Part shown: positions 1-11,612 of the stretch, piece after piece
Position numbering within the stretch: position 1 is the stretch's first letter
How the letters are laid out: each line of letters opens with the position of its first letter
Assembly: GCA_024280775.1 (NCBI GenBank)
Contig: JAJRPM010000015.1
Location: 269,721 to 333,720 of the forward strand
Source: Candidatus Zixiibacteriota bacterium
Lineage (GTDB): Bacteria > Zixibacteria > MSB-5A5 > GN15 > JACZUZ01
Reading direction: 5' to 3'
Length of the DNA: 64,000 bases
Position numbers and translations under genes: made by a program
The notes under the pieces: generated by a model
Told to the model about the DNA's origin: nothing
Databases searched by the model: none
What the model saw: the letters and a program-made list of their open reading frames with translations, nothing else

Positions 1-1756
<1,756 letters not shown>

Positions 1757-1774
1757 TTGTGATACACCTTTCAT

Positions 1775-1808
1775 GCTTTGCTTTTACGAATTCGTAAAAA
1801 GCCAAAGC
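1775..1808 (-). promoter_or_regulatory. Hairpin immediately after the rpoB stop codon
   Basis: A long inverted repeat starts one base after the rpoB TAG. Its core is the perfect 18-bp palindrome TTTTACGAATTCGTAAAA (1782-1799), extended by GCTTTG (1775-1780) pairing with CAAAGC (1803-1808) through small bulges. No T-run follows, so it is not a classical terminator; it could be an RNA processing site, a pause element that sets the rpoB/rpoC ratio, or a protein-binding palindrome. Confidence 0.6.
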
Positions 1809-4800
1809 CTATTTCTCTACCAGCTTTACATCCAGGCAAAGCGACTGCAATTCTTTCAAGAGTACATTGAATGACTCAGGGATACCAGGCTCTGGCGGAT
1901 TCTCACCTTTTACAATCGCCTCATAGACGCGACTTCTACCAGTGACGTCATCAGATTTGACTGTCAGGATTTCCTGAAGCGTGTATGCCGCTCCGTAGGC
2001 TTCCAACGCCCAGACTTCCATCTCTCCGAAGCGCTGACCGCCGAACTGAGCTTTACCGCCTAGTGGTTGTTGTGTCACCAGGGAGTATGGTCCAATTGAG
2101 CGGGCGTGAATCTTATCATCCACCAAGTGAGACAGTTTCAGAATATAGATAATTCCAACTGTGGTTTCCTGGTCGAACCATTCACCGGAGCGTCCGTCAA
2201 TCAAACGAGTCTTACCGGATTCCGGCAGACCCGCTTCTCTTAGAAGCGCCTTGATATCATCATGCGATGCGCCATCGAATACCGGGACGGCGACTTTGAT
2301 ATTCAGCTTATGCGCCGCCCATCCGAGATGGGTTTCCAGTAGCTGACCGACATTCATACGTGACGGCACTCCCAGCGGATTTAGAATAATATCCATCGGT
2401 GTTCCATCTTCTAAATGCGGCATATCTTCTACCGGAACTATTCTGGAGACAACACCCTTGTTGCCGTGACGTCCCGCCATCTTATCTCCAACAGAGATTT
2501 TTCTGCGGATAGCGATCGTGACTTTGACTAATTGTTTAACTCCAGGTGGTAATTCAGCGCCACGGGCGATTTTGTCAATTTCCACATCCATCAAGGCGCG
2601 TTTATCGGCAAGCAAGTCTGCCGCTTCTTTGAGGATTCCGTCAACACGCTTGTTGATTTTCTCGTCCTCGCAATACCCATCTGGTGCGTGGGCGTTATCG
2701 AAATCAAACTCGGCAAACAATTCGGCTTTATATTTTTGCCCTGAACGTGTCACAACTGAATTATCTATAATTGAACGAACGGTGCTGGAAGTTTGTCCGT
2801 CAAGAAGCCCACCGACACGTTTGTTGCGGTGCGCAACAATCTCTTGCAACAACTTGCCATACTGCTTTTTGATGTTGGCTACGTCGACTTTTTCCTGCTT
2901 CTTGGCCTCTTCGGAGCGCTCTTTACGTGAGAAGACCTGAGTGCTAACTACCACACCCTTGATTCCCGGAGGCGCTTTCAGTGATGCGTCTCGGACATCG
3001 CCGGCCTTTTCGCCGAAGATGGCGCGTAATAGGCGCTCTTCAGGTGACAATTCTGTTTCACCTTTGGGTGTGACCTTACCGACTAGAATATCGCCGGACT
3101 CAACTTCTGCGCCCTCGCGGATGATTCCACGTTCATCAAGATTCAACAGCGCTTCTTCTGAAACGTTTGGAATCTCGCGGGTTATTTCCTCAAAGCCGCG
3201 TTTGGTGTCACGAACTTGTAGCTCGTATTCTTCAATATGAATTGAAGAATAAATATCATCCTTAATCAAACGCTCTGAGAGGATGATAGCGTCTTCGTAG
3301 TTATAACCGCGCCATGACATAAACGCCACCAACACATTGTGACCAAGCGCCAGTTCACCTCCGTCAGTTGCAGGACCGTCAGCGAGCAAATCGCCGGCTT
3401 TTACATGGTCATTGATTTCTGTAACCGGACGCTGATTTATACAGGTGTCCTGATTCGAACGTTTGAATTTTGTCAATTCATAAACGTCATCTTCATAGAA
3501 GCCAAGCTCATCCTCGCGAGCCTTTGAATCAGGCGTTATAACGATTTGTTTTGAATCAACATACTTCACCACACCAGCGCGTTTGGCAACAACTGCCGCG
3601 CCGGAATCACGCGCGGCGGTGCGCTCCATGCCGGTTCCAACTACCGGGGAATCGGTGCGCAACAATGGCACAGCCTGGCGTTGCATATTGGAGCCCATCA
3701 AAGCACGGTTAGCGTCATCATGCTCAAGGAACGGAATCATCGCGGCGGCGACAGACACCAACTGACGTTGACTAACGTCCATGTAACTGATTTCCGGCGG
3801 CTCTACAAGCCTGTAGTCAGCTCGCTTGCGGGCAAAGACTACTTTGTTTGCAAAGGAGCCGTCATCATTTAGTGGCTCACTACATTGCGCAATAGTGTGG
3901 CGATCCTCTTCATCGGCGCTCAAGAACTGAATTTCGTCAGTGATTTTTCCGTCGACAACTTTTCGATATGGAGTCTCAAGGAATCCAAATCTATTGATAC
4001 GCGCAAATGTCGCCAGAGACATGATAAGACCGATATTCGGTCCTTCAGGTGTTTCAATCGGACAAACACGACCATAGTGAGTGTGATGCACATCACGAAC
4101 CTCAAATCCGGCGCGTTCACGAGTTAGACCACCCGGTCCGAGCGCTGAGACACGACGTTTGTGTGTCAACTCTGACAGAGGGTTGGTTTGATCCATGAAC
4201 TGCGAAAGCTGTGATGAACCGAAGAATGTATCTAACACCGCGGAAACTGTGCGGGCGTTAATCAACAACTGCGGTGTGACGCCTTCGTTGTCTTTCAAAG
4301 AAAGGCGTTCGCGGATTGTTCGTGCGATACGTGAAAGACCAACCGAGAACAAGTTGGACATCAGCTCACCAACTGTGCGACAACGACGATTACCCAGATG
4401 ATCGATATCATCGGTGAATCCCTGGTCATTGCGCAAGCCGATTAGGTATTTGATGATGACCAGGAAATCTTCCTTGGTCAATACTACCGTTTCCTCGGCC
4501 ACGTCAAGGCCCAGGCGCTGGTTAATCATATAACGACCAACAGCGCCGAGGTCGTAGCGTTTGCTATTGAAGAACAGTTTTTCAAGCAGGGCTTCGGCCA
4601 TTTCTATTGTCGGCGGCTCACCCGGACGCAGGAGACTGTAGATTTTTTCCAAAGCCTCTTCGCGTGATTTGGTGGTGTCTTTTTTGAAGGTATTGAGAAT
4701 GACAAAAACTTCACGGCCCTGGTCTTTGTTTACAACTGAAATCTTCTTGACCTTACGCTCTGATAGAGCGATCACATGATCTTCGGTGATTTCCTCACCA

Positions 4801-5579
4801 GCGGCGAGTGTTTCTTCACCGGTCTCTTCATTGACAAAACTCTCCGCAGAGCGCAGACCGACGATTTTTTCGGCGTCTTTACCTTTGAGCGAGTACTCTT
4901 TGGTAGTGTAAAACTCATTGATGAGATCCTGGTCGGTTGAGAATCCAAGAGCGCGCAGGAAAATTGTGACTGGCAATTTGCGACGAGAGTCGATATGCAC
5001 ATACATCATGTCGTTGATATCAGTAGTGAATTCTACCCAGCTACCACGATATGGAATGATTCGCGCATTGAAGAGGCGTTTTCCATTGGGGTGAATACTG
5101 TCATCGAAGAACACACCTGGGCTACGATGTAGCTGACTGACAACAACTCTCTCGGCGCCGTTAATGATGAACGTTCCGAAGTCGGTTATCAGTGGTAGCT
5201 CACCAAGGTAGACGTCCTGCTCGATTACGTCTTTGACTGTCTTTTCTTTGCCTTCAACCTCACGTGAAATCAAGCGCAGTGTTGCGCGCAACGGAGAGGC
5301 ATAAGTCATGTTACGTTCACGACATTCACGAATGCTGTACCGGGGTTGCCCCAACAGGTACTTTACATACTCAAGTGAAAACTTCTCATTGACATCCGAA
5401 ACTGGAAAAACATCACGAAAGATTTGCTCAAGTCCCTGAGGTTTGCGCTCTTCCGGTCTGGTATCAGGTTGAAGAAATTCCTTGTACGACCCAAGCTGTA
5501 CATCCAGCAAATATGGCATCGGCATGGTATCTTTGATGGTACCGTAATTCTTCCGAACTATTTCTTGCTTGCGAGCCAA
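1809..5579 (-). CDS. rpoB: RNA polymerase subunit beta
   Basis: Second catalytic subunit of RNA polymerase, 1256 aa, compact compared with the E. coli protein (about 1340 aa). The rifampicin-pocket region is recognisable ([18 protein letters not shown], then [14 protein letters not shown]), as is the conserved [14 protein letters not shown] stretch near the C-terminus. The start is TTG at 5579: GGAGG lies 8 nt upstream and the next residues ([12 protein letters not shown]) are a normal beta N-terminus, while no ATG fits. It ends in TAG. It lies 553 bases downstream of rplL, separated by a hairpin-rich spacer. Confidence 0.98.
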   Translation of the reverse strand: MARKQEIVRKNYGTIKDTMPMPYLLDVQLGSYKEFLQPDTRPEERKPQGLEQIFRDVFPVSDVNEKFSLEYVKYLLGQPRYSIRECRERNMTYASPLRATLRLISREVEGKEKTVKDVIEQDVYLGELPLITDFGTFIINGAERVVVSQLHRSPGVFFDDSIHPNGKRLFNARIIPYRGSWVEFTTDINDMMYVHIDSRRKLPVTIFLRALGFSTDQDLINEFYTTKEYSLKGKDAEKIVGLRSAESFVNEETGEETLAAGEEITEDHVIALSERKVKKISVVNKDQGREVFVILNTFKKDTTKSREEALEKIYSLLRPGEPPTIEMAEALLEKLFFNSKRYDLGAVGRYMINQRLGLDVAEETVVLTKEDFLVIIKYLIGLRNDQGFTDDIDHLGNRRCRTVGELMSNLFSVGLSRIARTIRERLSLKDNEGVTPQLLINARTVSAVLDTFFGSSQLSQFMDQTNPLSELTHKRRVSALGPGGLTRERAGFEVRDVHHTHYGRVCPIETPEGPNIGLIMSLATFARINRFGFLETPYRKVVDGKITDEIQFLSADEEDRHTIAQCSEPLNDDGSFANKVVFARKRADYRLVEPPEISYMDVSQRQLVSVAAAMIPFLEHDDANRALMGSNMQRQAVPLLRTDSPVVGTGMERTAARDSGAAVVAKRAGVVKYVDSKQIVITPDSKAREDELGFYEDDVYELTKFKRSNQDTCINQRPVTEINDHVKAGDLLADGPATDGGELALGHNVLVAFMSWRGYNYEDAIILSERLIKDDIYSSIHIEEYELQVRDTKRGFEEITREIPNVSEEALLNLDERGIIREGAEVESGDILVGKVTPKGETELSPEERLLRAIFGEKAGDVRDASLKAPPGIKGVVVSTQVFSRKERSEEAKKQEKVDVANIKKQYGKLLQEIVAHRNKRVGGLLDGQTSSTVRSIIDNSVVTRSGQKYKAELFAEFDFDNAHAPDGYCEDEKINKRVDGILKEAADLLADKRALMDVEIDKIARGAELPPGVKQLVKVTIAIRRKISVGDKMAGRHGNKGVVSRIVPVEDMPHLEDGTPMDIILNPLGVPSRMNVGQLLETHLGWAAHKLNIKVAVPVFDGASHDDIKALLREAGLPESGKTRLIDGRSGEWFDQETTVGIIYILKLSHLVDDKIHARSIGPYSLVTQQPLGGKAQFGGQRFGEMEVWALEAYGAAYTLQEILTVKSDDVTGRSRVYEAIVKGENPPEPGIPESFNVLLKELQSLCLDVKLVEK

Positions 5580-6132
5580 TACTATGCCCTCCGGCTAAAA
5601 GATTGAAACGGTCTCGAGGTTCAATTGATGTTGACCACCTCTACGACCAAAGACTGACTACATTCAAGTCGTCAGTCTGATATTCTCTGTATTGCAGTTA
5701 CGATAAAAGTTACTATAAGTATGATTAGTGGCGCTATGCGGGGATGCAGAACTTGAACAAAGCGGGCTTACCTGCCAACTACCATCATGCGCATTTTCTT
5801 GCGCAAAACCATTTGCCGCATCACGACATATAGCATTAGAGAGGTAGCCATGTAGGCGCTCATTCTTCATTGGCGAGTTCTGTATCTCCGTATTATCCTC
5901 CCCGCGGCCACTTTCCTGTGACTCAGTCCGTGGGAGCTGTTAAACAGACAGACGCCACCTCGGCGTTTTGTCCTACCTAACATCTGTGAAAGGTAGGCTT
6001 AGCGCCTCAGTACTATTAAATTTCAATTCCCGCTGTGGTGACAACTACTGAAGTATTCCCTGCGCAAAAGCGCAAGAGCCGCGAAACGCGCGCACAGCGG
6101 AAACCAAACGCGCGTTTCGCAGTGAGTCTTGC
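5580..6132 (-). promoter_or_regulatory. rplL-rpoB spacer with several RNA hairpins
   Basis: This 553-base spacer holds no convincing gene. On the transcribed (minus) strand the order is: a 12-bp stem GCGAAACGCGCG/CGCGCGTTTCGC (6081-6092 with 6109-6120) starting 12 bases after the rplL stop; a small GCGC-AAAA-GCGC hairpin (6062-6073); CCTACCT/AGGTAGG (5972-5978 with 5991-5997); and CGCC-ACCTC-GGCG (5953-5965). No U-run follows the big stem, so it looks more like an attenuator or processing site than a full terminator. In E. coli the equivalent spacer contains an attenuator and RNase III site; the equivalence here is inference. Confidence 0.55.
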
Positions 6133-6504
6133 TTATTTTATCTCAACAGTTGCGCCAACCTCAACCAACTTGGCCTTGGCCGCTTCGGCTTCTTCTTTCG
6201 GAACTGCTTCCTTAACTGTTGACGGAATACCTTCGACAGCATCCTTAGCTTCTTTGAGACCCAAACCTGTGAGCTCACGAACCGTTTTGATGACCTGCAA
6301 CTTCTTATCGCCAAATGAGGTCATCACAACATCAAACTCTGTCTTTTCTTCTGCGGCTTCACCGCCACCGGCCGGGCCAGCTACTGCGGCTACCGCGGCG
6401 GCAGGCTTAACACCGGTTACATCTTGGATCGTCTTGGAGAGCTCTGCGAGATCAAGAGCGGTAAGCTTTACAATTTCATCTGCTAATTCTTTGACTGTTG
6501 CCAT
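6133..6504 (-). CDS. rplL: Ribosomal protein L7/L12
   Basis: Stalk protein of the large ribosomal subunit that recruits GTPase factors; 123 aa, normal length. The N-terminal dimerisation helix ([18 protein letters not shown]), an Ala/Gly-rich hinge (about residues 35-55) and the C-terminal factor-binding domain with [17 protein letters not shown] are all present. ATG at 6504 follows an AAAGGAA ribosome site. It lies 221 bases after rplJ in the same operon and ends in TAA just before the hairpin-rich spacer leading to rpoB. Confidence 0.97.
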   Translation of the reverse strand: MATVKELADEIVKLTALDLAELSKTIQDVTGVKPAAAVAAVAGPAGGGEAAEEKTEFDVVMTSFGDKKLQVIKTVRELTGLGLKEAKDAVEGIPSTVKEAVPKEEAEAAKAKLVEVGATVEIK

Positions 6505-6725
6505 GCTACTGTTGTTCCTTTCACACCTACTCTCTGTCTCTGAACCATCCGACTCTTCTAGCGGCCTGACTCTACAGAAAGATTTCCAGCGTATTATTAC
6601 TTACAACCGCATCGAATGCCTAGCGTTCTTCCTCTCGAAACAACCCACACAAACTTTACGATCACATCAATTACATTTCAGTTCCTATTGTGCTTCTTCC
6701 TACTACTAAAACCTATCTCAGACAC

Positions 6726-7256
6726 TTAAGCGGCGGCTGACACCTCAGCTGAACCAGCCAAGGCATCGATTGTACCGACAAACTCCTGCACAACTGCATC
6801 CATCGAAGAGATCAGCTCAGCGATAGGCGCTTCAATGTTTCCAATTACCATCGCCAGCAGTTCATCTCTTGAAGGCAGATCCGCCAGCTCTTTGATTTTG
6901 GCGCCTTCCATCAATTCTCCGGATAGCGACATGGCTTTGATAACCGGCAATTCCAGCTTCTTGAATGAATCATAAAGCGCTTTTGCCGGAGCCACCGGAT
7001 CACCGAAGACAAAGGCGATTGCGGTTGGGCCGGTCAAGTATTCATCGAGACCCTCGACTCCGGCTTCCTTTGCGGCTACGCGGATCAAGGTGTTTTTCTC
7101 GACAACAAGCCGGGAATCACTCTCACGCAACTTGGCGCGTAAGTCCGTCATATCGGAGACTTTCAAGCCCAGATATTCAGCGACGAAAAAGCTCTCAGCT
7201 TTTTCAAGGTACTCTTTTATCTGAGCTACCTTTTCTAATTTTGCTTGTGTTGGCAT
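6726..7256 (-). CDS. rplJ: Ribosomal protein L10
   Basis: Base of the ribosomal stalk, binding 23S rRNA and L7/L12 dimers; 176 aa. Recognised from the N-terminal stretch (LEKVAQIKEYLEKAESFF) with the AEYLGLKVSDMTDLR segment typical of L10, and the alanine-rich C-terminal helix that binds L7/L12. ATG at 7256 begins 15 bases after the rplA stop; the ribosome site is weak (AAGAG), consistent with coupling to rplA. In other bacteria L10 autoregulates from its leader; the 15-base gap leaves little room for a separate leader here. Confidence 0.96.
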   Translation of the reverse strand: MPTQAKLEKVAQIKEYLEKAESFFVAEYLGLKVSDMTDLRAKLRESDSRLVVEKNTLIRVAAKEAGVEGLDEYLTGPTAIAFVFGDPVAPAKALYDSFKKLELPVIKAMSLSGELMEGAKIKELADLPSRDELLAMVIGNIEAPIAELISSMDAVVQEFVGTIDALAGSAEVSAAA

Positions 7257-7271
7257 AGTAGATAGCTCTTT

Positions 7272-7970
7272 CTATTTATCCGACAAAATTGTCGATTCAT
7301 CTATTTTCAGACCAGGGCCCATTGTTGAGCTGATGGCCATGTTGTGAATATACCTGCCCTTGGTAGTCGCTGGCTTGGCGCGCATAATCGCGTCATAAAA
7401 AGTGCGGACATTCTCCAGGAGCTTATCTCTATCGAAAGACAACTTACCTACGGCAGCGCCGATTCCCGATTGACGGTCAACACGGAATTCAATTCTTCCG
7501 GCCTTGAGCTCTTTAACTGTGCGCCCCACATCCATGGTAACTGTTCCAGCCTTGGGGCTCGGCATCAAACCACGAGCTCCGAGAATTTTTCCGAGCCTAC
7601 CAACGTTACGCATCATATCAGGAGTCGCAACGGCTACATCAAAATCGAGCCAGCCACCTTGAATCTTGCTAACGAACTCATCAGAGCCGACAAAATCAGC
7701 TCCCGCCTCTTTGGCTTCGGCTTCTTTTTCGCCCTGAGCAAAAACCAGCACGCGGACTTTTTTGCCTGTGCCATGCGGCAATGAAACGGTTCCACGAACC
7801 ATCTGGTCAGCGTGTTTCGGATCAACTCCGAGTCGCAACACCACCTCTACTGATTCATCAAATTTGGCAAACTTCGCCGCCTTTAATACATCCAGCGCCT
7901 CGACGAGAGGATACACCTTGAGGCGATCGATCCCATCACGCGACTTCTTGTAATTCTTTGTGTGTTTCAT
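7272..7970 (-). CDS. rplA: Ribosomal protein L1
   Basis: L1 stalk protein, 232 aa, normal length, binding 23S rRNA near the E site. Family hallmarks: the N-terminal [18 protein letters not shown], and the [18 protein letters not shown] / [16 protein letters not shown] signature around residues 110-145. ATG at 7970; TAA at 7272. It follows rplK after 137 bases that carry an unusual 13-bp triple repeat enclosed by an inverted repeat. L1 is often the translational repressor of the L11-L1 pair; no site can be assigned with certainty here. Confidence 0.97.
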   Translation of the reverse strand: MKHTKNYKKSRDGIDRLKVYPLVEALDVLKAAKFAKFDESVEVVLRLGVDPKHADQMVRGTVSLPHGTGKKVRVLVFAQGEKEAEAKEAGADFVGSDEFVSKIQGGWLDFDVAVATPDMMRNVGRLGKILGARGLMPSPKAGTVTMDVGRTVKELKAGRIEFRVDRQSGIGAAVGKLSFDRDKLLENVRTFYDAIMRAKPATTKGRYIHNMAISSTMGPGLKIDESTILSDK

Positions 7971-7984
7971 TCTTCCCTTATCTC

Positions 7985-8044
7985 CCCCGAAACGCGACTA
8001 AACTGTGCCCATTAACCGTGCCCAGTAACTGTGCCCATTCGGGG
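7985..8044 (-). repeat. Three tandem 13-bp repeats inside an inverted repeat (rplK-rplA spacer)
   Basis: Three head-to-tail 13-mers, AACTGTGCCCATT (8001-8013), AACCGTGCCCAGT (8014-8026) and AACTGTGCCCATT (8027-8039), differ at only two positions. They lie between CCCCGAA (7985-7991) and TTCGGGG (8038-8044), which can pair, so the RNA between rplK and rplA could fold with the repeats in the loop. This may be a regulatory element of rplA or a slippage product. Confidence 0.75.
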
Positions 8045-8107
8045 TTCGTGCGATTTATGTGGGTTTATTGTTTACTACACTACTTACTATTCTTAGCGCT
8101 CTCTCTA

Positions 8108-8533
8108 CTAACCTATAACCTCAAGCCCCATAGAGCGTGCGGTTCCGGCAATCATTTTCTTGGCTTGCTCAATCGATGACGCATTCAAATCTTTTTGCTT
8201 GGTCGTCGCAATCTCTTCAAGCTGCTTATCTGTCACAGAACCAACCTTGTCGCGATTAGGCTCAGCGGAACCCTTTGGCACCTTAGCGGCCATGCGCAGC
8301 AATGTTGAAGCCGGCGGGGTCTTGGTGACAAAAGTGAAACTCTTGTCAACATAGACAGAAATCTCTACCGGAGTTAGAATCCCATTGCCCTTTGATGTTT
8401 GCGAATTGAACGCTTTGCAAAAAGCCATGATGTTTACACCATGCTGTCCGAGCGCCGGACCAACCGGAGGCGCAGGATTTGCCTGCCCGGCCGGAATTTG
8501 CAACTTAATAAATCCTGTTACTTTCTTTGCCAC
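8108..8533 (-). CDS. rplK: Ribosomal protein L11
   Basis: L11 of the GTPase-associated centre, 141 aa, exactly the usual size. The proline-rich N-terminal domain ([20 protein letters not shown]) and the C-terminal rRNA-binding domain with [10 protein letters not shown] are intact. The start codon is GTG at 8533, with GAGGT 10 nt upstream; no ATG fits the family N-terminus ([11 protein letters not shown]). It follows nusG after 114 bases in the same operon. Confidence 0.97.
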   Translation of the reverse strand: MAKKVTGFIKLQIPAGQANPAPPVGPALGQHGVNIMAFCKAFNSQTSKGNGILTPVEISVYVDKSFTFVTKTPPASTLLRMAAKVPKGSAEPNRDKVGSVTDKQLEEIATTKQKDLNASSIEQAKKMIAGTARSMGLEVIG

Positions 8534-8647
8534 TTTTTTACTACCTCAACGCTACTTGCGTTCAAATCAGATGTTCAACAGGATTCACACACCGAGTGAT
8601 TGATTCGCTCAAGCTACCTGCCACTATTCTATGCTTCTATTTCAACA

Positions 8648-9190
8648 CTACTTCTTTGTTGCCGCCTCAACCTGCAGGTAATCCAACTCTACCGGAGTCG
8701 GACGACCGAAAATCGAGACCATCACTTTTAACTTTCTACGTTCGACATTGACTTCACCGACCACACCTGCGAAATCTGCGAACGGACCATCAATGACTTT
8801 CACCCCATCGCCTGCCTGATATGGCATATCAGCGTCATCAACCGCGGCGCGGGAGTGATCAATCTGACCGGCAATGCGGTCAACTTCCTTTTGCCTCAAC
8901 GGTGACGGCTTGCCGCCAGCGCCTACGAAATTCGTAATTCCCGGAGCGCTTACCACAAGATTCTGCGTAACCTTATCCAACTCCATTTGCACCAAGATAT
9001 AACTTGGCAGGAACTTACGAGTCGAAGTAGAGCGCTTGCCCTGCTTCATTTCGGTGATCTGCTCGGTCGGCACTAAGATATCACCGAACTGAGAAGCCAA
9101 GCCGGCGTTCTCGACTGCAGACTCCAAATAACGTTTGGCTTTCTGCTCCTGCCCACTATAGGTGTGTACTGCATACCACTTCAGCGCCAT
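8648..9190 (-). CDS. nusG: Transcription termination/antitermination factor NusG
   Basis: Processivity factor that binds RNA polymerase and couples it to Rho or ribosomes; 180 aa. The NGN domain (KWYAVHTYSGQEQKAKRYLE) is followed by a KOW domain (GDGVKVIDGPFADFAGVVGEV). Two ATGs are possible: 9199 overlaps the secE stop but sits right against GGAGG, while 9190 has the same GGAGG 9 nt upstream, so 9190 is chosen. The ribosome site lies inside the end of secE, suggesting coupled translation. Confidence 0.97.
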   Translation of the reverse strand: MALKWYAVHTYSGQEQKAKRYLESAVENAGLASQFGDILVPTEQITEMKQGKRSTSTRKFLPSYILVQMELDKVTQNLVVSAPGITNFVGAGGKPSPLRQKEVDRIAGQIDHSRAAVDDADMPYQAGDGVKVIDGPFADFAGVVGEVNVERRKLKVMVSIFGRPTPVELDYLQVEAATKK

Positions 9191-9195
9191 TGCCG

Positions 9196-9381
9196 TCATC
9201 CTCCGAACACCAAATCAAAGACCGTTAATAGAGCGCGATCGACAATAAAGATAAATATCGACACTAAAATAGTTGTCACTACTGTTACTATCGTAGATCC
9301 AATCAGCTCTTCTTTTGACGGCCAGGTTACTTTCGAACCCTCGGCGCGCACTTCTCTGAGAAACTTGACTATCTTTTCCAT
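9196..9381 (-). CDS. secE: Preprotein translocase subunit SecE
   Basis: Small essential subunit of the SecYEG channel; 61 aa, the single-membrane-span form usual outside Enterobacteria. The amphipathic N-terminal helix with the conserved KVTWPSKEEL motif (residues 18-27) precedes one transmembrane helix (about 30-55). It starts with ATG at 9381 behind a weak AGG and sits between tRNA-Trp and nusG, the standard location. An L33 gene, often found between tuf and secE, is absent here. Confidence 0.95.
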   Translation of the reverse strand: MEKIVKFLREVRAEGSKVTWPSKEELIGSTIVTVVTTILVSIFIFIVDRALLTVFDLVFGG

Positions 9382-9451
9382 AACCTGATTCTTATTTGAA
9401 CATCAGCTACTTAATATTCTTATCACTACTGCTAACTTATACCACGTTCAC

Positions 9452-9527
9452 TGGCAGGCCAGGAGGGACTTGAACCCCCAACTTTCGGTTTTGGAGACCG
9501 ACGCTCTACCAATTGAACTACTGGCCT
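9452..9527 (-). tRNA. trnW: tRNA-Trp (anticodon CCA)
   Basis: Cloverleaf on the minus strand: acceptor arms AGGCCAG/CTGGCCT, anticodon loop CTCCAAA with anticodon CCA, and T-loop GGTTCAAGTCC. The discriminator base is G, as usual for tRNA-Trp, and the 3' CCA is encoded (9452-9454). It lies between tuf and secE, a widely conserved position. Confidence 0.96.
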
Positions 9528-9561
9528 ACGTAAATATTCCTCTATGGCCTTTCGTCGACCG

Positions 9562-10764
9562 TTACTCAACAACCTCAGTTACAACTCCCGCGCCTACTGT
9601 GCGGCCGCCTTCACGGATTGCGAAACGAAGCTCTTTCTCCATCGCAATCGGAGCTATCAATTCTATTGTCATCTGAACATTGTCACCTGGCATTACCATC
9701 TCAACACCATCAGGCAATGTCGCAATACCGGTCACGTCAGTCGTACGGAAGTAGAACTGAGGACGGTAGCCGCTGAAGAACGGTGTGTGACGACCGCCTT
9801 CTTCCTTGGAGAGGATATAAACCTCACCCTTAAACTTTGTATGAGGATGAATACTGCCCGGCTTGGCCAAGACCATGCCGCGCTCCAAGTCATCCTTGTC
9901 AATACCGCGCAACAACAACCCAACGTTGTCACCGGCCTGACCCTCATCAAGCAGTTTGCGGAACATCTCAACACCAGTGCAAACGGTCTTCTTGGTCTCG
10001 CGAATACCAACGCGTTCAATCTCTTCACCGACCTTCACAATTCCACGCTCAATACGGCCGGTGCCAACTGTGCCACGACCGGTGATTGAGAATACATCCT
10101 CAACCGGCATCAAGAATGGCTTGTCAGTCTCACGCTCCGGCTGTGGAATGTAAGTGTCCAGAGCATTCATCAATTCGGTGATACTCTTGAATGCGTCATC
10201 TTCCTTTTTGCCCTGCTGGGCGGCGGTCATGGCATTCAATGCTGAACCACGGATAATCGGAATATCATCACCGGGGAATTTGTACTGACTGAGTAGCTCA
10301 CGAACTTCAAGCTCCACCAAGTCCAGCAACTCTTCATCATCGACCATATCGCATTTGTTCATGTACACTACAATATACGGGACACCAACCTGGCGAGCCA
10401 AAAGAATATGCTCGCGAGTCTGAGGCATCGGGCCGTCAGCAGCGGAAACCACCAAAACAGCGCCGTCCATTTGCGCAGCGCCGGTGATCATGTTCTTGAC
10501 ATAATCGGCGTGACCAGGGCAATCTACGTGGGCGTAGTGACGGTTTTCCGTCTCATACTCTACGTGAGCGGTGGCGATAGTAATTCCGCGTTCGCGCTCC
10601 TCGGGAGCATTATCAATCGAATCAAAACTACGAACCTCGCCGCCGGTGGCCACTGCCTGGACCATAGTCATAGCCGCTGTCAAAGTCGTCTTACCGTGAT
10701 CTACGTGACCAATCGTTCCTACATTTACATGCGGCTTGGTGCGCTCATATTTCTGCCTGGCCAT
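9562..10764 (-). CDS. tuf: Elongation factor Tu
   Basis: GTPase that delivers aminoacyl-tRNA to the ribosome; 400 aa, full length. G-domain motifs are visible: [10 protein letters not shown] (G1), DCPGHADY (G3) and NKCD (G4). The C-terminal beta-barrel domains end with the usual [15 protein letters not shown] at 10764 starts the normal [20 protein letters not shown]-terminus. Flanked by tRNA-Thr upstream and tRNA-Trp downstream in the polymerase superoperon. Confidence 0.98.
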   Translation of the reverse strand: MARQKYERTKPHVNVGTIGHVDHGKTTLTAAMTMVQAVATGGEVRSFDSIDNAPEERERGITIATAHVEYETENRHYAHVDCPGHADYVKNMITGAAQMDGAVLVVSAADGPMPQTREHILLARQVGVPYIVVYMNKCDMVDDEELLDLVELEVRELLSQYKFPGDDIPIIRGSALNAMTAAQQGKKEDDAFKSITELMNALDTYIPQPERETDKPFLMPVEDVFSITGRGTVGTGRIERGIVKVGEEIERVGIRETKKTVCTGVEMFRKLLDEGQAGDNVGLLLRGIDKDDLERGMVLAKPGSIHPHTKFKGEVYILSKEEGGRHTPFFSGYRPQFYFRTTDVTGIATLPDGVEMVMPGDNVQMTIELIAPIAMEKELRFAIREGGRTVGAGVVTEVVE

Positions 10765-10903
10765 AGTCTCTTTAATCCCTTATGTAAATCGCTTTAATAA
10801 TCTCTTCTGAGTACATCTTATTCAATATATATGGGTACTACCTGCTGATGATGCTCTTACTACCACAACAAATACCCGCCATAAGCAAACACCGGCGGCA
10901 ATT

Positions 10904-10931
10904 TTGATTCATGAAAATTGATCCATGAAAA
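10904..10931. repeat. Tandem 14-bp direct repeat upstream of tuf
   Basis: Two adjacent copies of TTGATYCATGAAAA (10904-10917 and 10918-10931) differ at one base. They lie in the 260-base leader between tRNA-Thr and tuf. No function is known; a regulatory site or replication slippage are both possible. The rest of this leader shows nothing I can assign. Confidence 0.5.
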
Positions 10932-11024
10932 GCCGCTTCCTGCTCGTGGCGGATAGAGTTATTTTTCGCCTCCGCTGGCAGCCTATCTCTACACAAAAGT
11001 ACTCCACAGGCTATGCTCACGAAG

Positions 11025-11097
11025 AGCCCAGAACCGGGATTGAACCGGTGACCTCATCCTTACCAAGGATGTGCTCTACCGACTGAGCTATCTGGGC
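11025..11097 (-). tRNA. trnT: tRNA-Thr (anticodon GGT)
   Basis: Minus-strand cloverleaf with acceptor arms GCCCAGA/TCTGGGC, D-arm TAGCTCAGTCGGTAGAGC, anticodon GGT in the loop between CATCC and GGATG, and T-arm GGTTCAATCCC. The 3' CCA is not encoded (CTT follows). First gene of the tuf-secE-nusG transcription unit. Confidence 0.96.
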
Positions 11098-11247
11098 CAA
11101 TCCTTGCGGTCACAGCGCCGACTCTACCCATCAGCTCTAAGTGACTTATTTTACAGCGTCTTAGCTGACGCGAATGTCTCCCTCTGAAAGGGATTCCCAT
11201 ACAAAACAGGGTACGCGCTAGGCGTACCTCGCCGTAAGGAAAGGCAA

Positions 11248-11275
11248 GTAAAATTGATTAGGAACACTTTGTCAA
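11248..11275 (-). promoter_or_regulatory. Sigma70-type promoter of the tRNA-Thr-tuf-secE-nusG-rpl-rpo operon
   Basis: On the minus strand a perfect -35 TTGACA (11275-11270) is followed after 16 bases by -10 TTTACT (11253-11248; TTACTT with a 17-base spacer is equally possible). It points at tRNA-Thr about 150 bases downstream. No other promoter this good is visible ahead of tuf. Confidence 0.7.
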
Positions 11276-11380
11276 GGGCTTTTCAGGACTGGTAATAAAT
11301 ATATTTTGCCTTTGGTTGTAAAGTATTTGGCTTCAATCGTGAAATCGCGCTGAAATCGCCTAAGATAGGGCCTTGAGTTG

Positions 11381-11442
11381 CGTCGGGTTCTCAGACCCGA
11401 CGTTCAATGATAGGACAAATCGTCAGGTCTGAGAACCTGACG
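11381..11442. repeat. Pair of inverted REP-like 22-bp palindromes
   Basis: Two 22-bp hairpins: CGTCGGGT-TCTCAG-ACCCGACG (11381-11402) and CGTCAGGT-CTGAGA-ACCTGACG (11421-11442). The stems differ by one base pair and the six-base loops are reverse complements of each other, so the copies are in opposite orientation, 18 bases apart. This is the arrangement of REP/BIME elements. Confidence 0.85.
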
Positions 11443-11612
11443 AAACTGCAAACGACGAGGCAAATACCACGTAAGCTCGTGCTCCAAAAGCACTTACTCT
11501 CAAGTTTTTTCCAGTAGGGCAGAGCCCGAAGCGGTTCTGCCTTCTTTACAAGAAGAAAAGATACGATCCAAAGACCAAAGGCCACTGAAACAAGGCTCAT
11601 GGGCACAAAAAA

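Larger units (their letters stand above)
11098..11612. other. Gene-free region between tRNA-Thr and tRNA-Gly
   Basis: No convincing gene. It holds, from left to right: a small hairpin GCGTC-TTAGCT-GACGC (11156-11171), a GTACGC-GCTAG-GCGTAC hairpin (11211-11227) in the likely 5' leader of the tuf operon, the operon promoter, a pair of inverted 22-bp palindromes (11381-11442), and a 7-T run (11606-11612) just after tRNA-Gly that could act as its terminator. Confidence 0.6.

Noticed and set aside
2518-2940. 140-aa plus-strand ORF inside rpoB
   Set aside because: Antisense shadow of a highly conserved gene; low-complexity Ser/Thr-rich translation and no ribosome site.
5664-5870. 68-aa minus-strand ORF in the rplL-rpoB spacer
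   Set aside because: No ribosome site, no recognisable motif, composition unlike neighbours; the spacer is better explained by RNA structure.
6081-6120. Full rho-independent terminator after rplL
   Set aside because: Strong stem but no T-run on either strand, and rpoB downstream lacks a clear promoter of its own.
6035-6709. 224-aa plus-strand ORF across rplL
   Set aside because: Antisense to rplL and the hairpin-rich spacer; composition is a mirror of rplL codons.
7985-8044. Tandem repeats as a CRISPR array
   Set aside because: Three contiguous 13-mers without spacers; no cas genes in the window.
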